From Oceanirhabdus sp. W0125-5 (GTDB lineage: Bacteria; Bacillota; Clostridia; Clostridiales; Clostridiaceae): a stretch of DNA of 64,000 nt. Position numbers and translations under genes: made by a program. The stretch lies in contig NZ_CP115913.1 in the NCBI RefSeq assembly GCF_027938815.1, positions 5,366,001-5,430,000 on the forward strand, given 5' to 3'. This document shows positions 34,037-42,757 of the stretch, piece by piece; the stretch's first letter is position 1; each line of letters starts with the position of its first letter. The notes under the pieces are model-generated. The model made no database searches. It was not told the DNA's origin and worked only from the letters and a program-made list of their open reading frames with translations.

Positions 34037-34127
34037 GACAAGTTAGGGGACGGTTCATCGGCAAAGACAAGCAAAGGGACGGTTCATTAATTTATTATAA
34101 AAATTAATGAACCGTCCCTCGCTTGTC
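34037..34127. repeat. GGGACGGTTCAT palindrome: full copy plus half copy
   Basis: A half copy GACAAGTTAGGGGACGGTTC (34037-34060) precedes a full palindrome (34066-34127) with arms GACAAGCAAAGGGACGGTTC and its complement. The full copy overlaps the end of the kinase gene and supplies its stop codon. Confidence 0.85.
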
Positions 34128-35525
34128 TAATTCAATATGATACTTTAACCCTCTATTTTCTAATCCATCACGAATTTCTATAGTTCCATTATGTCTATTG
34201 ATAATGCTTTTGCATATGGATAATCCTAATCCAGAACCACCATCACTCTTTCTTGTGTTGTCTCCTCTAACAAATGGATCAAAGATTTTTTCTCTATCCT
34301 CTTCAAGGATTCCCTTCCCATTATCACTGATTTCCAAAATTATTTTCTCCTGAACATATTTAACCTCAAATAATATTTTTGCACTTTCTTGATTATATTT
34401 AACCATATTAACCACTATATTAGACAATGCTCTATATAAAAGCTTTCTATCAAACTTCATAACTATCTCTTCTTCAGGAATATTTATTTCAACTTCAAAA
34501 TCCTTTGCTTCCATTTCCTCATAGTAATCTGTTATTATTTCTCTAATAAGTTCTCCAAATTCATTCTCTCTCATATCCAACTTATAATTTAAATTGTTCA
34601 ATTTAGCAAAATCCATCATATCATTAATAAGCTGATCAACAATATTAGATTTCTTTAAAATTGCTTCATAATATTTTTGTTTCTTTTCTTCTTTAACTAT
34701 CCCCTCTGATAATGCTCTTGAAAATCCATTTATACTTGTCAAAGGTGTCTTTATATCATGGGAAATAGCAGAAATCATCATCATCTTATTTTCTTCTTCT
34801 TCAGCCTTTTCTCGTGTACTATTTTCTATACTCTCAGCCATAAAATTGAAGGTATCTTTAATCATAATAAATTCCTTTTCACCTTCAAATTCTAGTCTAG
34901 TACCATAATCGCCATCTGTCATCTTCTTAATTCCATTAGTTATGTTATCCAAAGGTTTCTTTATCTTCTTCATGCTCCAGAAGGCAAAAATCATAATATT
35001 CAATATAAACAGTACAAGAAAGACAACCGCAGCTTTCATTGTTGTTTCATAAAACATTTTACCTACTTCATATGGCGGATTCTTAAAAGTAATCTTAGGA
35101 TTAATATTCTTAAAAGGTATCTTTACCAATAAAAATTTTTCTACTTTATCTTCATTAACCCCTCTCATGGTAATAAAATATTTTTGATTAATATTTACCT
35201 TAGTACTTAATTGTTCTAGGAGTTTTCTAGGATTATATTTATATTCTTTGTCCTTCTTTTCACCATACACCTGAATAACATTGTACTCACTATCTAATAT
35301 CTCACACCATCCATCCATAGATAAAAGTTCTTCAATCTTATTGTTATTAATGTCTGAGATATCTATATCTGTTGCCAATATTTTAGGAAACTCCCCTTCA
35401 CTCATTTTCTTTCCCAGACTCAATTGAGTATATATTGATATGATAATCAAAACCACTACTATGGATATTATAAAAAATATATAATTCTTTATTAAGGTTC
35501 TAAATAACCCTTTATTCTTTCTCAT
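34104..35525 (-). CDS. Membrane sensor histidine kinase
   Basis: 473 residues. TM1 (~12-32), an extracytoplasmic sensor of ~130 residues, TM2 (~165-185), HAMP, HisKA with ISAISHDIKTPLTSINGFSR (~255), and N (NIVVNMVKYN), G1 (EISDNGKGI) and G2 (GGSGLGLSI) boxes. It phosphorylates the response regulator whose stop codon overlaps its ATG by one base. The last eight residues, LDKRGTVH, and the stop codon are encoded by a GGGACGGTTCAT palindrome, so the natural C-terminus was replaced. Third gene of the CPBP/regulator/kinase operon. Confidence 0.9.
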   Translation of the reverse strand: MRKNKGLFRTLIKNYIFFIISIVVVLIIISIYTQLSLGKKMSEGEFPKILATDIDISDINNNKIEELLSMDGWCEILDSEYNVIQVYGEKKDKEYKYNPRKLLEQLSTKVNINQKYFITMRGVNEDKVEKFLLVKIPFKNINPKITFKNPPYEVGKMFYETTMKAAVVFLVLFILNIMIFAFWSMKKIKKPLDNITNGIKKMTDGDYGTRLEFEGEKEFIMIKDTFNFMAESIENSTREKAEEEENKMMMISAISHDIKTPLTSINGFSRALSEGIVKEEKKQKYYEAILKKSNIVDQLINDMMDFAKLNNLNYKLDMRENEFGELIREIITDYYEEMEAKDFEVEINIPEEEIVMKFDRKLLYRALSNIVVNMVKYNQESAKILFEVKYVQEKIILEISDNGKGILEEDREKIFDPFVRGDNTRKSDGGSGLGLSICKSIINRHNGTIEIRDGLENRGLKYHIELDKRGTVH

Positions 35526-36238
35526 TATTTTTCCCCACTGACTTTCTGAATTTTATAACCTAATCCTCTAATAGTTTTTAAATATGTTGGTTTTTTAGGA
35601 TTATCCTCTATCTTTTCTCTAAGATTACTTATATGAGTCATTATGGTACCTTCATCGCTGTTATAATACTCATTCCATACTTTTTCATAAATTTGCTTTT
35701 TAGTAAATACTTGATTTATATTTTCCATAAATAATTTCAATATTTTGAATTCAACAGATGTAAGAGTTATTTCCCTATCTTTAATCCATACCTCACATGT
35801 TGTTGTATCCAGAGTAAGATCCCCTACCTGTATCTTTGTCTTCTCATTTTCTTCGCTTACTTCAATTTTAAGATTATATGCTCTTCTCAACTGAGCATTA
35901 ACCCGTGCTATAATTTCCATAGGGTTGAATGGTTTTGTTATATAGTCATCAGCCCCCAAACTAAGCCCTAAAATTTTATCACTATCTTCCCTCTTTGCAG
36001 AAATAAAGATTACCGGGATGTTTTTCTCATTACGTATTCTTTTTATAAGGTTGAATCCATTTATCTCCGGCATCATTATATCTATCAATGCCAAATGAAC
36101 TTCTTCTTTTCTCAATATATTTAGAGCACTTAAACCATCATACGCTTTTAAAATTTCATACCCTGCATTCTCCAAATATAATTCTAATACTTCAACAATC
36201 TCTCGATCATCATCCACAACTAACACCTTATAATCCAC
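35525..36238 (-). CDS. OmpR/PhoB-family response regulator
   Basis: 237 residues. The receiver shows VVDDD (~9), phospho-acceptor Asp in HLALIDIMMPEING (~54), Ser in PVIFISAKRED and Lys in DYITKPFNP. The winged helix ends LSNLREKIEDNPKKPTYLKT. The start is GTG with AGGGGG six bases upstream. The 11-bp direct repeats at 36970-36991 are a plausible binding site for it, making the operon self-regulated (inference). Confidence 0.92.
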   Translation of the reverse strand: MDYKVLVVDDDREIVEVLELYLENAGYEILKAYDGLSALNILRKEEVHLALIDIMMPEINGFNLIKRIRNEKNIPVIFISAKREDSDKILGLSLGADDYITKPFNPMEIIARVNAQLRRAYNLKIEVSEENEKTKIQVGDLTLDTTTCEVWIKDREITLTSVEFKILKLFMENINQVFTKKQIYEKVWNEYYNSDEGTIMTHISNLREKIEDNPKKPTYLKTIRGLGYKIQKVSGEK

Positions 36239-36280
36239 GGTAATCCCCCTCTACCTTATATTTTTTTAATCTTCTTTTAT

Positions 36281-36904
36281 TTATAAACTCACCCCTAGTG
36301 ACTTGCACATAAATGAAAGTATATTCATGATACTATGAATGGTGAAACTTGGAATAATACTTCCATCTGCTTTTTTCTCATTTAACCAAAATTGAAGAGC
36401 ACCTACTGCTGCAGCCCCAATTATAAGAGTAATTCCTACAATATAATTTTTATATACAAGTATAAATGGCAATCCATGAGGAATACCAAAAATAATACTC
36501 TGAACTATATTCCCAGTTATAAATCCAAATTTACTGCTAACTCTTTTACCTATGAACCCCCTAAAAAGTACCTCTTCTAAAAATGCAGTCTGAATAACAG
36601 CTCTCAGAAGAATTATTACTATTAATTCTACATTTAGCCCTCTATCCGAGATTCCTTCCATATAGAACATTTCTTTTGTTACCAAACCAATCTTTTCAAA
36701 TAATATGAGTGGAAGTACCATTATCACTATGCCTGTTATAAATGTAATAATAGATGGTCTTATCCATTTTTCCCCTTTAACTTTAAATACTCCAACCCAT
36801 CTCCAAAAACCTTCCTTCTTCTTATTGAAAAGCACATACCACACTACTGGTATGATTAAAAATAATATTCCTTGCATTACTACTGATATAATTGTATTTA
36901 ACAT
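36281..36904 (-). CDS. CPBP-family intramembrane protein (CAAX protease-like)
   Basis: 207 residues with about six hydrophobic segments. The putative catalytic motifs are EEVLFRGF (EExxxR, ~114-121) and, further on, FGIPHG and a FTIHSIMNI His-containing motif. Members are membrane metalloproteases or bacteriocin-immunity-type proteins. It leads an operon with the two-component pair 42 bp downstream, which suggests envelope or peptide stress response (inference). GGGGGAATTCAAT precedes the ATG. Confidence 0.85.
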   Translation of the reverse strand: MLNTIISVVMQGILFLIIPVVWYVLFNKKKEGFWRWVGVFKVKGEKWIRPSIITFITGIVIMVLPLILFEKIGLVTKEMFYMEGISDRGLNVELIVIILLRAVIQTAFLEEVLFRGFIGKRVSSKFGFITGNIVQSIIFGIPHGLPFILVYKNYIVGITLIIGAAAVGALQFWLNEKKADGSIIPSFTIHSIMNILSFMCKSLGVSL

Positions 36905-36969
36905 ATTGAATTCCCCCTTTTATAATATAATTAAATTATAAAAGAGGAATATCTAGCTTATTTTAAGCA

Positions 36970-36991
36970 AACCTCAAGATAACCTTAAGAT
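36970..36991 (-). promoter_or_regulatory. Tandem 11-bp direct repeats at the CPBP/two-component promoter
   Basis: AACCTCAAGAT (36970-36980) and AACCTTAAGAT (36981-36991) are adjacent, differing at one base. On the minus strand a -35 TTGAGG lies in one repeat, and a TAGATA -10 lies 16 bp downstream. One-turn-spaced direct repeats over the -35 are typical sites for OmpR-family regulators. Confidence 0.55.
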
Positions 36992-37038
36992 TTAAACTTC
37001 TATATTATCAAATTTCTCATGAGTATTAAGTAATTTAG

Positions 37039-37650
37039 TTACTTTTTCCCTTTCATCAAAAACAAAGAATATTCTTTATTAACACCTCTAATATTTTTCA
37101 CATCACTATATATGATATTACTCTCAACTCCTTTAAACCCAACTAGCTTCATTTGTTCTGCTAATTCTTTCTGATTAAATCCATTATGCCCATTAAAATC
37201 TTTCTCTTCACTATGAAAACTTCCATCTTCCTCATCAATATCCACTATACATAAGTATCCATTTTCATTTAACAATTCAAATAGATTATTTAATATTTTT
37301 TCAGTATCAACAATATGATGCAATACCATAGATGTATAAATTACATCAAACTTTTCATCTAATGCATGTCCATCATTCAAATCAACTGTTACTGCTTCCA
37401 TATTTGTAATTCCAAATTCTCTTATCTTTGAATTAACCACATCGATCATTCCACTTGATGTATCTATCAAAGTTAGTGCTTGAAATTTATCATAAAGATT
37501 GAAACTCACTAATCCTGTACCGCATCCAAACTCCATTCCCTTATATGATTGTTTTATTTCAATAGCTTTAATGATTTTGTCAGCTACCGCTTTTGCTCTT
37601 TGAGTTCTCTTAGGGGTATCCCAGTTTAAAGCTTCAATGTTGAAGTCCAT
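37039..37650 (-). CDS. Class I SAM-dependent methyltransferase
   Basis: 203 residues, Methyltransf_11/12 type. Motif I GMEFGCGTGLVSFNLYDKF, motif II LTLIDTSSGMI, and the sequence FDVIYTSMVLHHIVDTEKIL followed by LNENGYLCIVDIDEEDGSFH. The opening MDFNIEALNWDTPKRTQRA is seen in small-molecule methyltransferases. GGAGAGGATGAAG precedes the ATG. Substrate unknown. Confidence 0.85.
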   Translation of the reverse strand: MDFNIEALNWDTPKRTQRAKAVADKIIKAIEIKQSYKGMEFGCGTGLVSFNLYDKFQALTLIDTSSGMIDVVNSKIREFGITNMEAVTVDLNDGHALDEKFDVIYTSMVLHHIVDTEKILNNLFELLNENGYLCIVDIDEEDGSFHSEEKDFNGHNGFNQKELAEQMKLVGFKGVESNIIYSDVKNIRGVNKEYSLFLMKGKK

Positions 37651-37850
37651 TCTTCATCCTCTCCTTTATATATTAACTTGACCAATATATAAATATATCG
37701 TCACATATCTAACTATTTATAAGTAATGATTGATAATTTTTCTTTATTAATTTAGAATTGATAATTTCATTTCATATTTCCTTACCCTAATAGTAAGATT
37801 TATTAAATTAACATAATACTCAATTATATTTTACAACCAAAATGAATATT

Positions 37851-37879
37851 TTGTATATAATTATAAATTATGCTATAAT
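37851..37879 (+). promoter_or_regulatory. Sigma-A-type promoter of the M3 peptidase gene
   Basis: TTGTAT (37851-37856), 17-bp spacer, TATAAT (37874-37879), about 40 bp before the ATG at 37919, which has GGGGAGGG eight bases upstream. Confidence 0.7.
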
Positions 37880-37918
37880 CCCTGTAATATATAATTTATT
37901 TCGGGGAGGGAAATATTT

Positions 37919-39448
37919 ATGTCTACAATGAACGATTTAAGAAATCTTGCACTTCAGCTGGAAGAGATAGGTACTGAATACAGCAGACTTAGCTGGGTTC
38001 AATATACTGCTGGCTATGATTTCGGTGTTATTGATGCTTATAAAAAAATAGTTAACTTCTACAAGAATGAAAATAATTATAAAATTGTATTGGATATGAA
38101 AGAGAAAGAAGAAACTTTAAGTTTTGAAGATAAAAGAAGAGTTGAACTTATGTTTAACCTGTTTGAACCATATCATCTTTCTCCTGAGTGCACTGAATTA
38201 TCTGAAAAGATTCAAGCAAAAGTAACTGAACTATCTCAGATATTGAATACGTTTCGTTTTAAGCTTGATGGAAAAGAGATAACTTCAGTTGAAATTAAAA
38301 ATATTCTATCTCAAGAAGAAGATAGAGAAAAAAGAAAAGCTGCTTTCTTCTGCAGATCTCAAATTGATAAGACGTTAGTAGACGCTGGTTTCTTAGAACT
38401 TCTTAAACTAAGAAAAGAATATGCTAAGCTTAGAGGAGAAAAAGATTTCGTAGAATTAAAACTTAAAGAAGATGGATTAGATTCCTCTGTATTCAATGGA
38501 TGGAAAGAACAACTTCAAGAAATGCTTCCAAGAATTGAAGAGAAAAGAAAAGAATATGCACAAAAATTTAATGATGGTAATAAGATTATGCCTTGGGATG
38601 AGATGTATATCAACTCAAAATTAGCACCTCTATTAACTAAAGAAATTGATCTATCAAATTATTATGATAACTTAAGAGACTTTTTCTTGTTATTTGATAT
38701 CAACATAGATGAATATAACATCACATATGATGTTTTCCCAAGAAAAAATAAATCTGAATGGGGATATAACTTCCCAATCCAGACTGGAAAAGATTCAAGA
38801 ATACTAGCAAATGTTAAGAATAAGTATTTTAACTATGGTGTATTATTGCATGAAACTGGACATGGAGTTCATTCCTTCTTAATGGATCCTGAGATGGTTA
38901 TTCTTAACATAGGAGTAAATGGTATTGTTACAGAAGGTATAGCAAACCTATTTGGCAGCTTTAGAAACAAAGAAATCTTCTTTGAAAAATTCTTTAAGGA
39001 CGAAATTGAAGAAGCTCGTGAGCAATTTAAAAATATACGAGAGTATAATAAATTAACTTCTTTATTCAGTATAACAAGTATACTATTTGATCAAGAACTA
39101 TACAAAAATGATATTCAAAGTCTTGAAGATATTTATTCTGTATACTGGAAAGTCTATAAAGAGCTTTATAATGAAGAACCATATGATAAAGTATTCCCAT
39201 GGGGCTTCAGAATACATCACACAACTCACCCAATATATCTTCACAATTACTTCATGGGCGATGTAACATGTGAGATGTTAGCTAAAGTATTTAACGAGAA
39301 AAATGGTACAAAAGCTATCGCTGATAACCCAAAAGAATTTAAGAACTTCTTAATGAAAGAGGTTATTGAACCATCAGGATTATATAAATACAATGAGCTA
39401 TTTGAAAAAATTAGTGGCGAGAAGTTCTCACTTAAATATATCTTATAA
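37919..39448 (+). CDS. M3-family oligoendopeptidase-like metallopeptidase
   Basis: 509 residues, shorter than PepF (~600) and soluble. The zinc site is HETGHGVHSF (HExGH, as in M3 enzymes), with the downstream Glu ligand probably in NGIVTEGIANLF, and a C-terminal helix bundle ending GFRIHHTTHPIYLHNYFMGD, where His and Tyr line the M3 active site. It probably trims short cytoplasmic peptides. Strong promoter, ribosome binding site and terminator give a single-gene unit. Confidence 0.88.
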   Translation: MSTMNDLRNLALQLEEIGTEYSRLSWVQYTAGYDFGVIDAYKKIVNFYKNENNYKIVLDMKEKEETLSFEDKRRVELMFNLFEPYHLSPECTELSEKIQAKVTELSQILNTFRFKLDGKEITSVEIKNILSQEEDREKRKAAFFCRSQIDKTLVDAGFLELLKLRKEYAKLRGEKDFVELKLKEDGLDSSVFNGWKEQLQEMLPRIEEKRKEYAQKFNDGNKIMPWDEMYINSKLAPLLTKEIDLSNYYDNLRDFFLLFDINIDEYNITYDVFPRKNKSEWGYNFPIQTGKDSRILANVKNKYFNYGVLLHETGHGVHSFLMDPEMVILNIGVNGIVTEGIANLFGSFRNKEIFFEKFFKDEIEEAREQFKNIREYNKLTSLFSITSILFDQELYKNDIQSLEDIYSVYWKVYKELYNEEPYDKVFPWGFRIHHTTHPIYLHNYFMGDVTCEMLAKVFNEKNGTKAIADNPKEFKNFLMKEVIEPSGLYKYNELFEKISGEKFSLKYIL

Positions 39449-39453
39449 AAAAT

Positions 39454-39489
39454 AAACTGCTGAAAATTTTTCAGCAGTTTATTTTTTTA
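39454..39489 (+). terminator. Intrinsic terminator of the M3 peptidase gene
   Basis: Hairpin AAACTGCTGAAA / TTTCAGCAGTTT (39454-39480) followed by ATTTTTTT. Confidence 0.88.
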
Positions 39490-39630
39490 TGTACTATTAA
39501 GATTTTATTACTCTTTCAAAGTAGTCATTAAAATTTTTACTCCAATAAAGTAATCTTACTCTAATCAAGTTTATCTTTCCAAAGATTAACTATACTACAA
39601 TAACTTATGTGGCATTTCTATAATTATTTT

Positions 39631-39742
39631 TTCGACACAATTTTTATATTTCTAAATTGTAATTTTACTAAACATATATGAAATTTAAACTTTTTCAAAT
39701 TAATTGTTTTTTATAAAACAGTATGTTAGACTTTTTTCGACA
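39631..39742 (+). promoter_or_regulatory. Two perfect Spo0A (0A) boxes upstream of the permease
   Basis: TTCGACA, the complement of the 0A box TGTCGAA, occurs at 39631-39637 and 39736-39742, each preceded by TTTT and within a shared TTTTTTCGACAYA context. The second is 35 bp before the permease ATG. No other candidate regulator site was seen in this 330-bp gap. Spo0A control is inferred from the match. Confidence 0.6.
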
Positions 39743-39777
39743 TATTTTTTATTATTATATTTTTAGAGGAGGTTACA

Positions 39778-41289
39778 ATGTCATCACAAAATACAAATTC
39801 TAAAAAATTAACATTAGTTTCATTAGTATTAATGATATTTACTTCTGTATTTGGTTTTGCTAATATGCCACGTTCTTTCTTTTTAATGGGTTATGCAGCA
39901 ATTCCTTGGTACGTTTTTTCTGCAATAACATTCTTTATTCCATTTGCCTTCATGATGGCGGAATATGGAGCTGCATTTAAAAATGAAAAAGGTGGTATTT
40001 ACTCTTGGATGTCAAAATCCGTAGGCCCTAAATATGCATTCGTTGCTACATTCATGTGGTATTCATCTTATATTATTTGGATGGTTAACGTTGGATCAGC
40101 TATATGGGTTGTATTCTCAACTGCTATACTAGGTACAGATACAACTTCTACTTGGTCACTGTTTGGACTAAGTTCTACACAAACTTTAGGTTTATTAGGT
40201 GTTTGTTGGATATTATTTGTTACATTTATTTCAACTAAAGGATTAAACAAAATAACTAAAATCACTTCTATAGGTGGTATTGCTGTATCTTTACTTAATG
40301 TATTATTAATTATTGGTGCGGTAATCGTATTCTTTGGAAATGGTGGAGAACTTGCTCAACCAATTTCTTCTGCAGCTGATTTCTTTAAATCACCAAACGC
40401 TTCTTTCCAAAGTTCAATAGCAGTACTTTCATTCTTAGTATTCGCTATCTTTGCTTATGGAGGTATAGAGGTTACTGGAGGTCTTGTTGACCAAACTGAA
40501 AACCCTGAAAAAACATTCCCAAAAGGTGTTGCTATAGCAGCAATTGTAATCGCGGTTGGTTATGCTATAGGTATCTTCTGTGTTGGTGTATTCACAAACT
40601 TTGATGCCTCATTAACTGGTGAAGGTGTACACATGGGTAATGTTGCTTACGTTATTATGAATAACTTAGGTTATCAATTAGGACAAGTATTCGGTATGAG
40701 TGAAGCTGCAGCAATCTCTTTAGGTAACTGGATTGCTAGATTTGTTGGTATTTCAATGTTACTTGCATTAACAGGAGCTTTCTTCACATTAACATTCTCA
40801 CCATTGAGACAGTTAATACAAGGTACTCCAAAAGAATTATGGCCAGGTAAGATCAGTGAAATAAAAGATGGTATTCCAAAGAGTGGTATGTGGATACAAG
40901 CTATAATTGTTATTATAATGATTCTTCTTGTATCTTTCGGTGGAGATGCAGCAGCAGCGTTCTTCAAAAAGCTAGTATTAATGACTAATGTTGCTATGAC
41001 TCTTCCTTACATGTTTATCTCTGGTGCATTCTATGCTTTCAAAAAGAAAGAAGATATACACAAGCCATTTGAGATTTATAAGAGTAAAAAAGTATCACTT
41101 ATTGCTACAATCATAGTTACTTTAGTAGTAGGTTTTGCTAACTTCTTTACAATTATAGAACCTGCTTCAAATGGAGATATGGCATCCACTATATGGAGTA
41201 TAGGTGGACCAGTATTCTTCTCTGTGGTTGCAATAGTAATATACAATAGATATGAAAAGAAGTACGGAAAACAAAACATAAATAATTAA
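39778..41289 (+). CDS. APC-superfamily amino-acid permease, YjeM/GadC-like
   Basis: 503 residues with about 12 membrane segments. The APC signature in TM1 is SVFGFANMPRSFFLMGYAAI, and FLVFAIFAYGGIEVTGGLVD in TM6 is typical of glutamate/GABA-type antiporters (GadC, YjeM). AGAGGAGG lies five bases before the ATG. No glutamate decarboxylase is nearby, so the exchange partner is uncertain. It has its own terminator and two upstream 0A boxes, so it may be switched at the onset of sporulation or acid stress (inference). Confidence 0.85.
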   Translation: MSSQNTNSKKLTLVSLVLMIFTSVFGFANMPRSFFLMGYAAIPWYVFSAITFFIPFAFMMAEYGAAFKNEKGGIYSWMSKSVGPKYAFVATFMWYSSYIIWMVNVGSAIWVVFSTAILGTDTTSTWSLFGLSSTQTLGLLGVCWILFVTFISTKGLNKITKITSIGGIAVSLLNVLLIIGAVIVFFGNGGELAQPISSAADFFKSPNASFQSSIAVLSFLVFAIFAYGGIEVTGGLVDQTENPEKTFPKGVAIAAIVIAVGYAIGIFCVGVFTNFDASLTGEGVHMGNVAYVIMNNLGYQLGQVFGMSEAAAISLGNWIARFVGISMLLALTGAFFTLTFSPLRQLIQGTPKELWPGKISEIKDGIPKSGMWIQAIIVIIMILLVSFGGDAAAAFFKKLVLMTNVAMTLPYMFISGAFYAFKKKEDIHKPFEIYKSKKVSLIATIIVTLVVGFANFFTIIEPASNGDMASTIWSIGGPVFFSVVAIVIYNRYEKKYGKQNINN

Positions 41290-41307
41290 CAAGCTGCGTA
41301 ATAAAGA

Positions 41308-41347
41308 AAAAAAGGTTTATCACTAATTTGTGATAAACCTTTTTTTC
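41308..41347. terminator. Bidirectional intrinsic terminator
   Basis: Stem AAAAAGGTTTATCAC / GTGATAAACCTTTTT with A-run before and T-run after, serving the permease on the plus strand and the convergent gene at 41352 on the minus strand. Confidence 0.85.
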
Positions 41348-41351
41348 TTTT

Positions 41352-42128
41352 CTAAAAATCAAACTCTAAATCACATACAACTCCATAATGATCACTAGGT
41401 GTTATATTATTTACTCTGTGATTTCCAATAACTTCAATATCTACTAATTTTGGACTCACTTTTGGATATGGATATTCTAACAATATCCAATCAAATCGTC
41501 CTGGAACCTCAATAGCATATTCCCTATCCCATCGAGGATTATTCTTGAAATCTAAAGTTACTTTTGGCTTTATATTATGTCTTGCTGCATAACTCTCAGC
41601 TAAATCAATCCACCATGTTGCATGATTGTCCAATGACTGATCTCCTGTTAGATATCTGTGAATACTTGAATTTTCATAAGAATTGAAATCTCCAATGATA
41701 AATTCATAATCAGTAGTTTTAATTTTCTTTATTCTCTTAATAGCTTTTACTATCTCAATTTCTCTATTTAAAGCACTTTTATAATCAAGGTGAACATTTG
41801 TTACACCAAGCTTCATACCTTTGTAATCTATTACAGTTCTTAAAACCCCCGAGTTATGTATCTCTACATCCTCTTCCCAATTGGTCTCGCTATGTATAAT
41901 TGGGTATCTACTTAAAATTGCTAATCCTTCCTGACAATCATAATATTTCTTCCACAAGGAATACTCATATCCACATTTTTCTGCTATATAATCTACAACC
42001 TCTTGATCTCTCACTTCTTGAAGACCAATAATATCCACATTATTCTGTTTTATAACCTCACATAAAAGCTCTAATCTTTTATCAAAGTCTTTTTCTGCTA
42101 CCCAAATATTATAGGTTAATATTTTCAT
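41352..42128 (-). CDS. Endonuclease/exonuclease/phosphatase family protein
   Basis: 258 residues. Metal and phosphate residues of the DNase I/sphingomyelinase fold are visible: LTYNIW, DIIGLQEVRD (metal Glu), VTNVHLDY, FIIGDFNSYENSS (Asp-Phe-Asn) and SDHYGVVCDL (Ser-Asp-His). It hydrolyses a phosphodiester or phosphomonoester; the substrate is unknown. No signal peptide. GGGGGATTAAGGAT precedes the ATG, 31 bp after the NUDIX gene, so they may be co-transcribed. Confidence 0.85.
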   Translation of the reverse strand: MKILTYNIWVAEKDFDKRLELLCEVIKQNNVDIIGLQEVRDQEVVDYIAEKCGYEYSLWKKYYDCQEGLAILSRYPIIHSETNWEEDVEIHNSGVLRTVIDYKGMKLGVTNVHLDYKSALNREIEIVKAIKRIKKIKTTDYEFIIGDFNSYENSSIHRYLTGDQSLDNHATWWIDLAESYAARHNIKPKVTLDFKNNPRWDREYAIEVPGRFDWILLEYPYPKVSPKLVDIEVIGNHRVNNITPSDHYGVVCDLEFDF

Positions 42129-42159
42129 ATCCTTAATCCCCCTTTTATACTAATATGAC

Positions 42160-42585
42160 TTATATTTCTTTTACTAAATCAACAAGTTTATCTAAAGCTT
42201 TTACGTTATGTTCCCACTTCAAATATTGTCTTGCTTCTGTTTCTGTACACCAGCTATATTCCTCATGTTCATGAGAAAGCTCAACTTTTGTAATCTCCCC
42301 AACCTCAGCAGCAAAACAGATGTCCATCATATCCATCATTACCCCATTCTTACTTTCTCTATAAGTAAAAGAATAATCCAAGTCAATTATTGATTCCTTA
42401 TGAACTATACCAGTTTCCTCAAATAATTCTCTTCTAGCAGCATCTATTGGACTCTCCCCTTTATTAACACCTCCACAAGGCGGTTGCCAATAACCACTCT
42501 TCTCTGGAATTCTCTTTAGTATCAAAACTTTCAAAGTTGGTTTAGTAGTATATACAAATATTTGTACATTAGTTCTTTCAATCAC
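42160..42585 (-). CDS. NUDIX hydrolase
   Basis: 141 residues. A complete NUDIX box GGVNKGESPIDAARRELFEE-TGI (GX5EX7REUXEEXGU) is followed by a dATP/dihydroneopterin-type ending with EYSWCTETEARQYLKW. The sequence WQPPCGGV before the box recalls dATP pyrophosphohydrolases (NudB-like), so a nucleotide or pterin substrate is plausible. The start is GTG with GGGGGG seven bases upstream. Confidence 0.85.
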   Translation of the reverse strand: MIERTNVQIFVYTTKPTLKVLILKRIPEKSGYWQPPCGGVNKGESPIDAARRELFEETGIVHKESIIDLDYSFTYRESKNGVMMDMMDICFAAEVGEITKVELSHEHEEYSWCTETEARQYLKWEHNVKALDKLVDLVKEI

Positions 42586-42701
42586 TTGAAATCCCCCCTA
42601 ATTCATATCCCCATATATATTATCTAATATATACTATTTTACTTCATTAAAGCGTTCTTGTAAAATTTTATACATAAATGTCATTTTATTCAATGCTTTT
42701 A

Positions 42702-42757
42702 ATAAGGGGACGGTTCATTAATTTATTTAATAAATTAATGAACCGTCCCCTGCTTGT
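42702..42757. repeat. GGGGACGGTTCATTAAT palindrome
   Basis: Full copy with 45-bp perfect core (42706-42750), immediately after the stop codon of the pyrophosphatase-NUDIX gene (42758). Confidence 0.85.
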
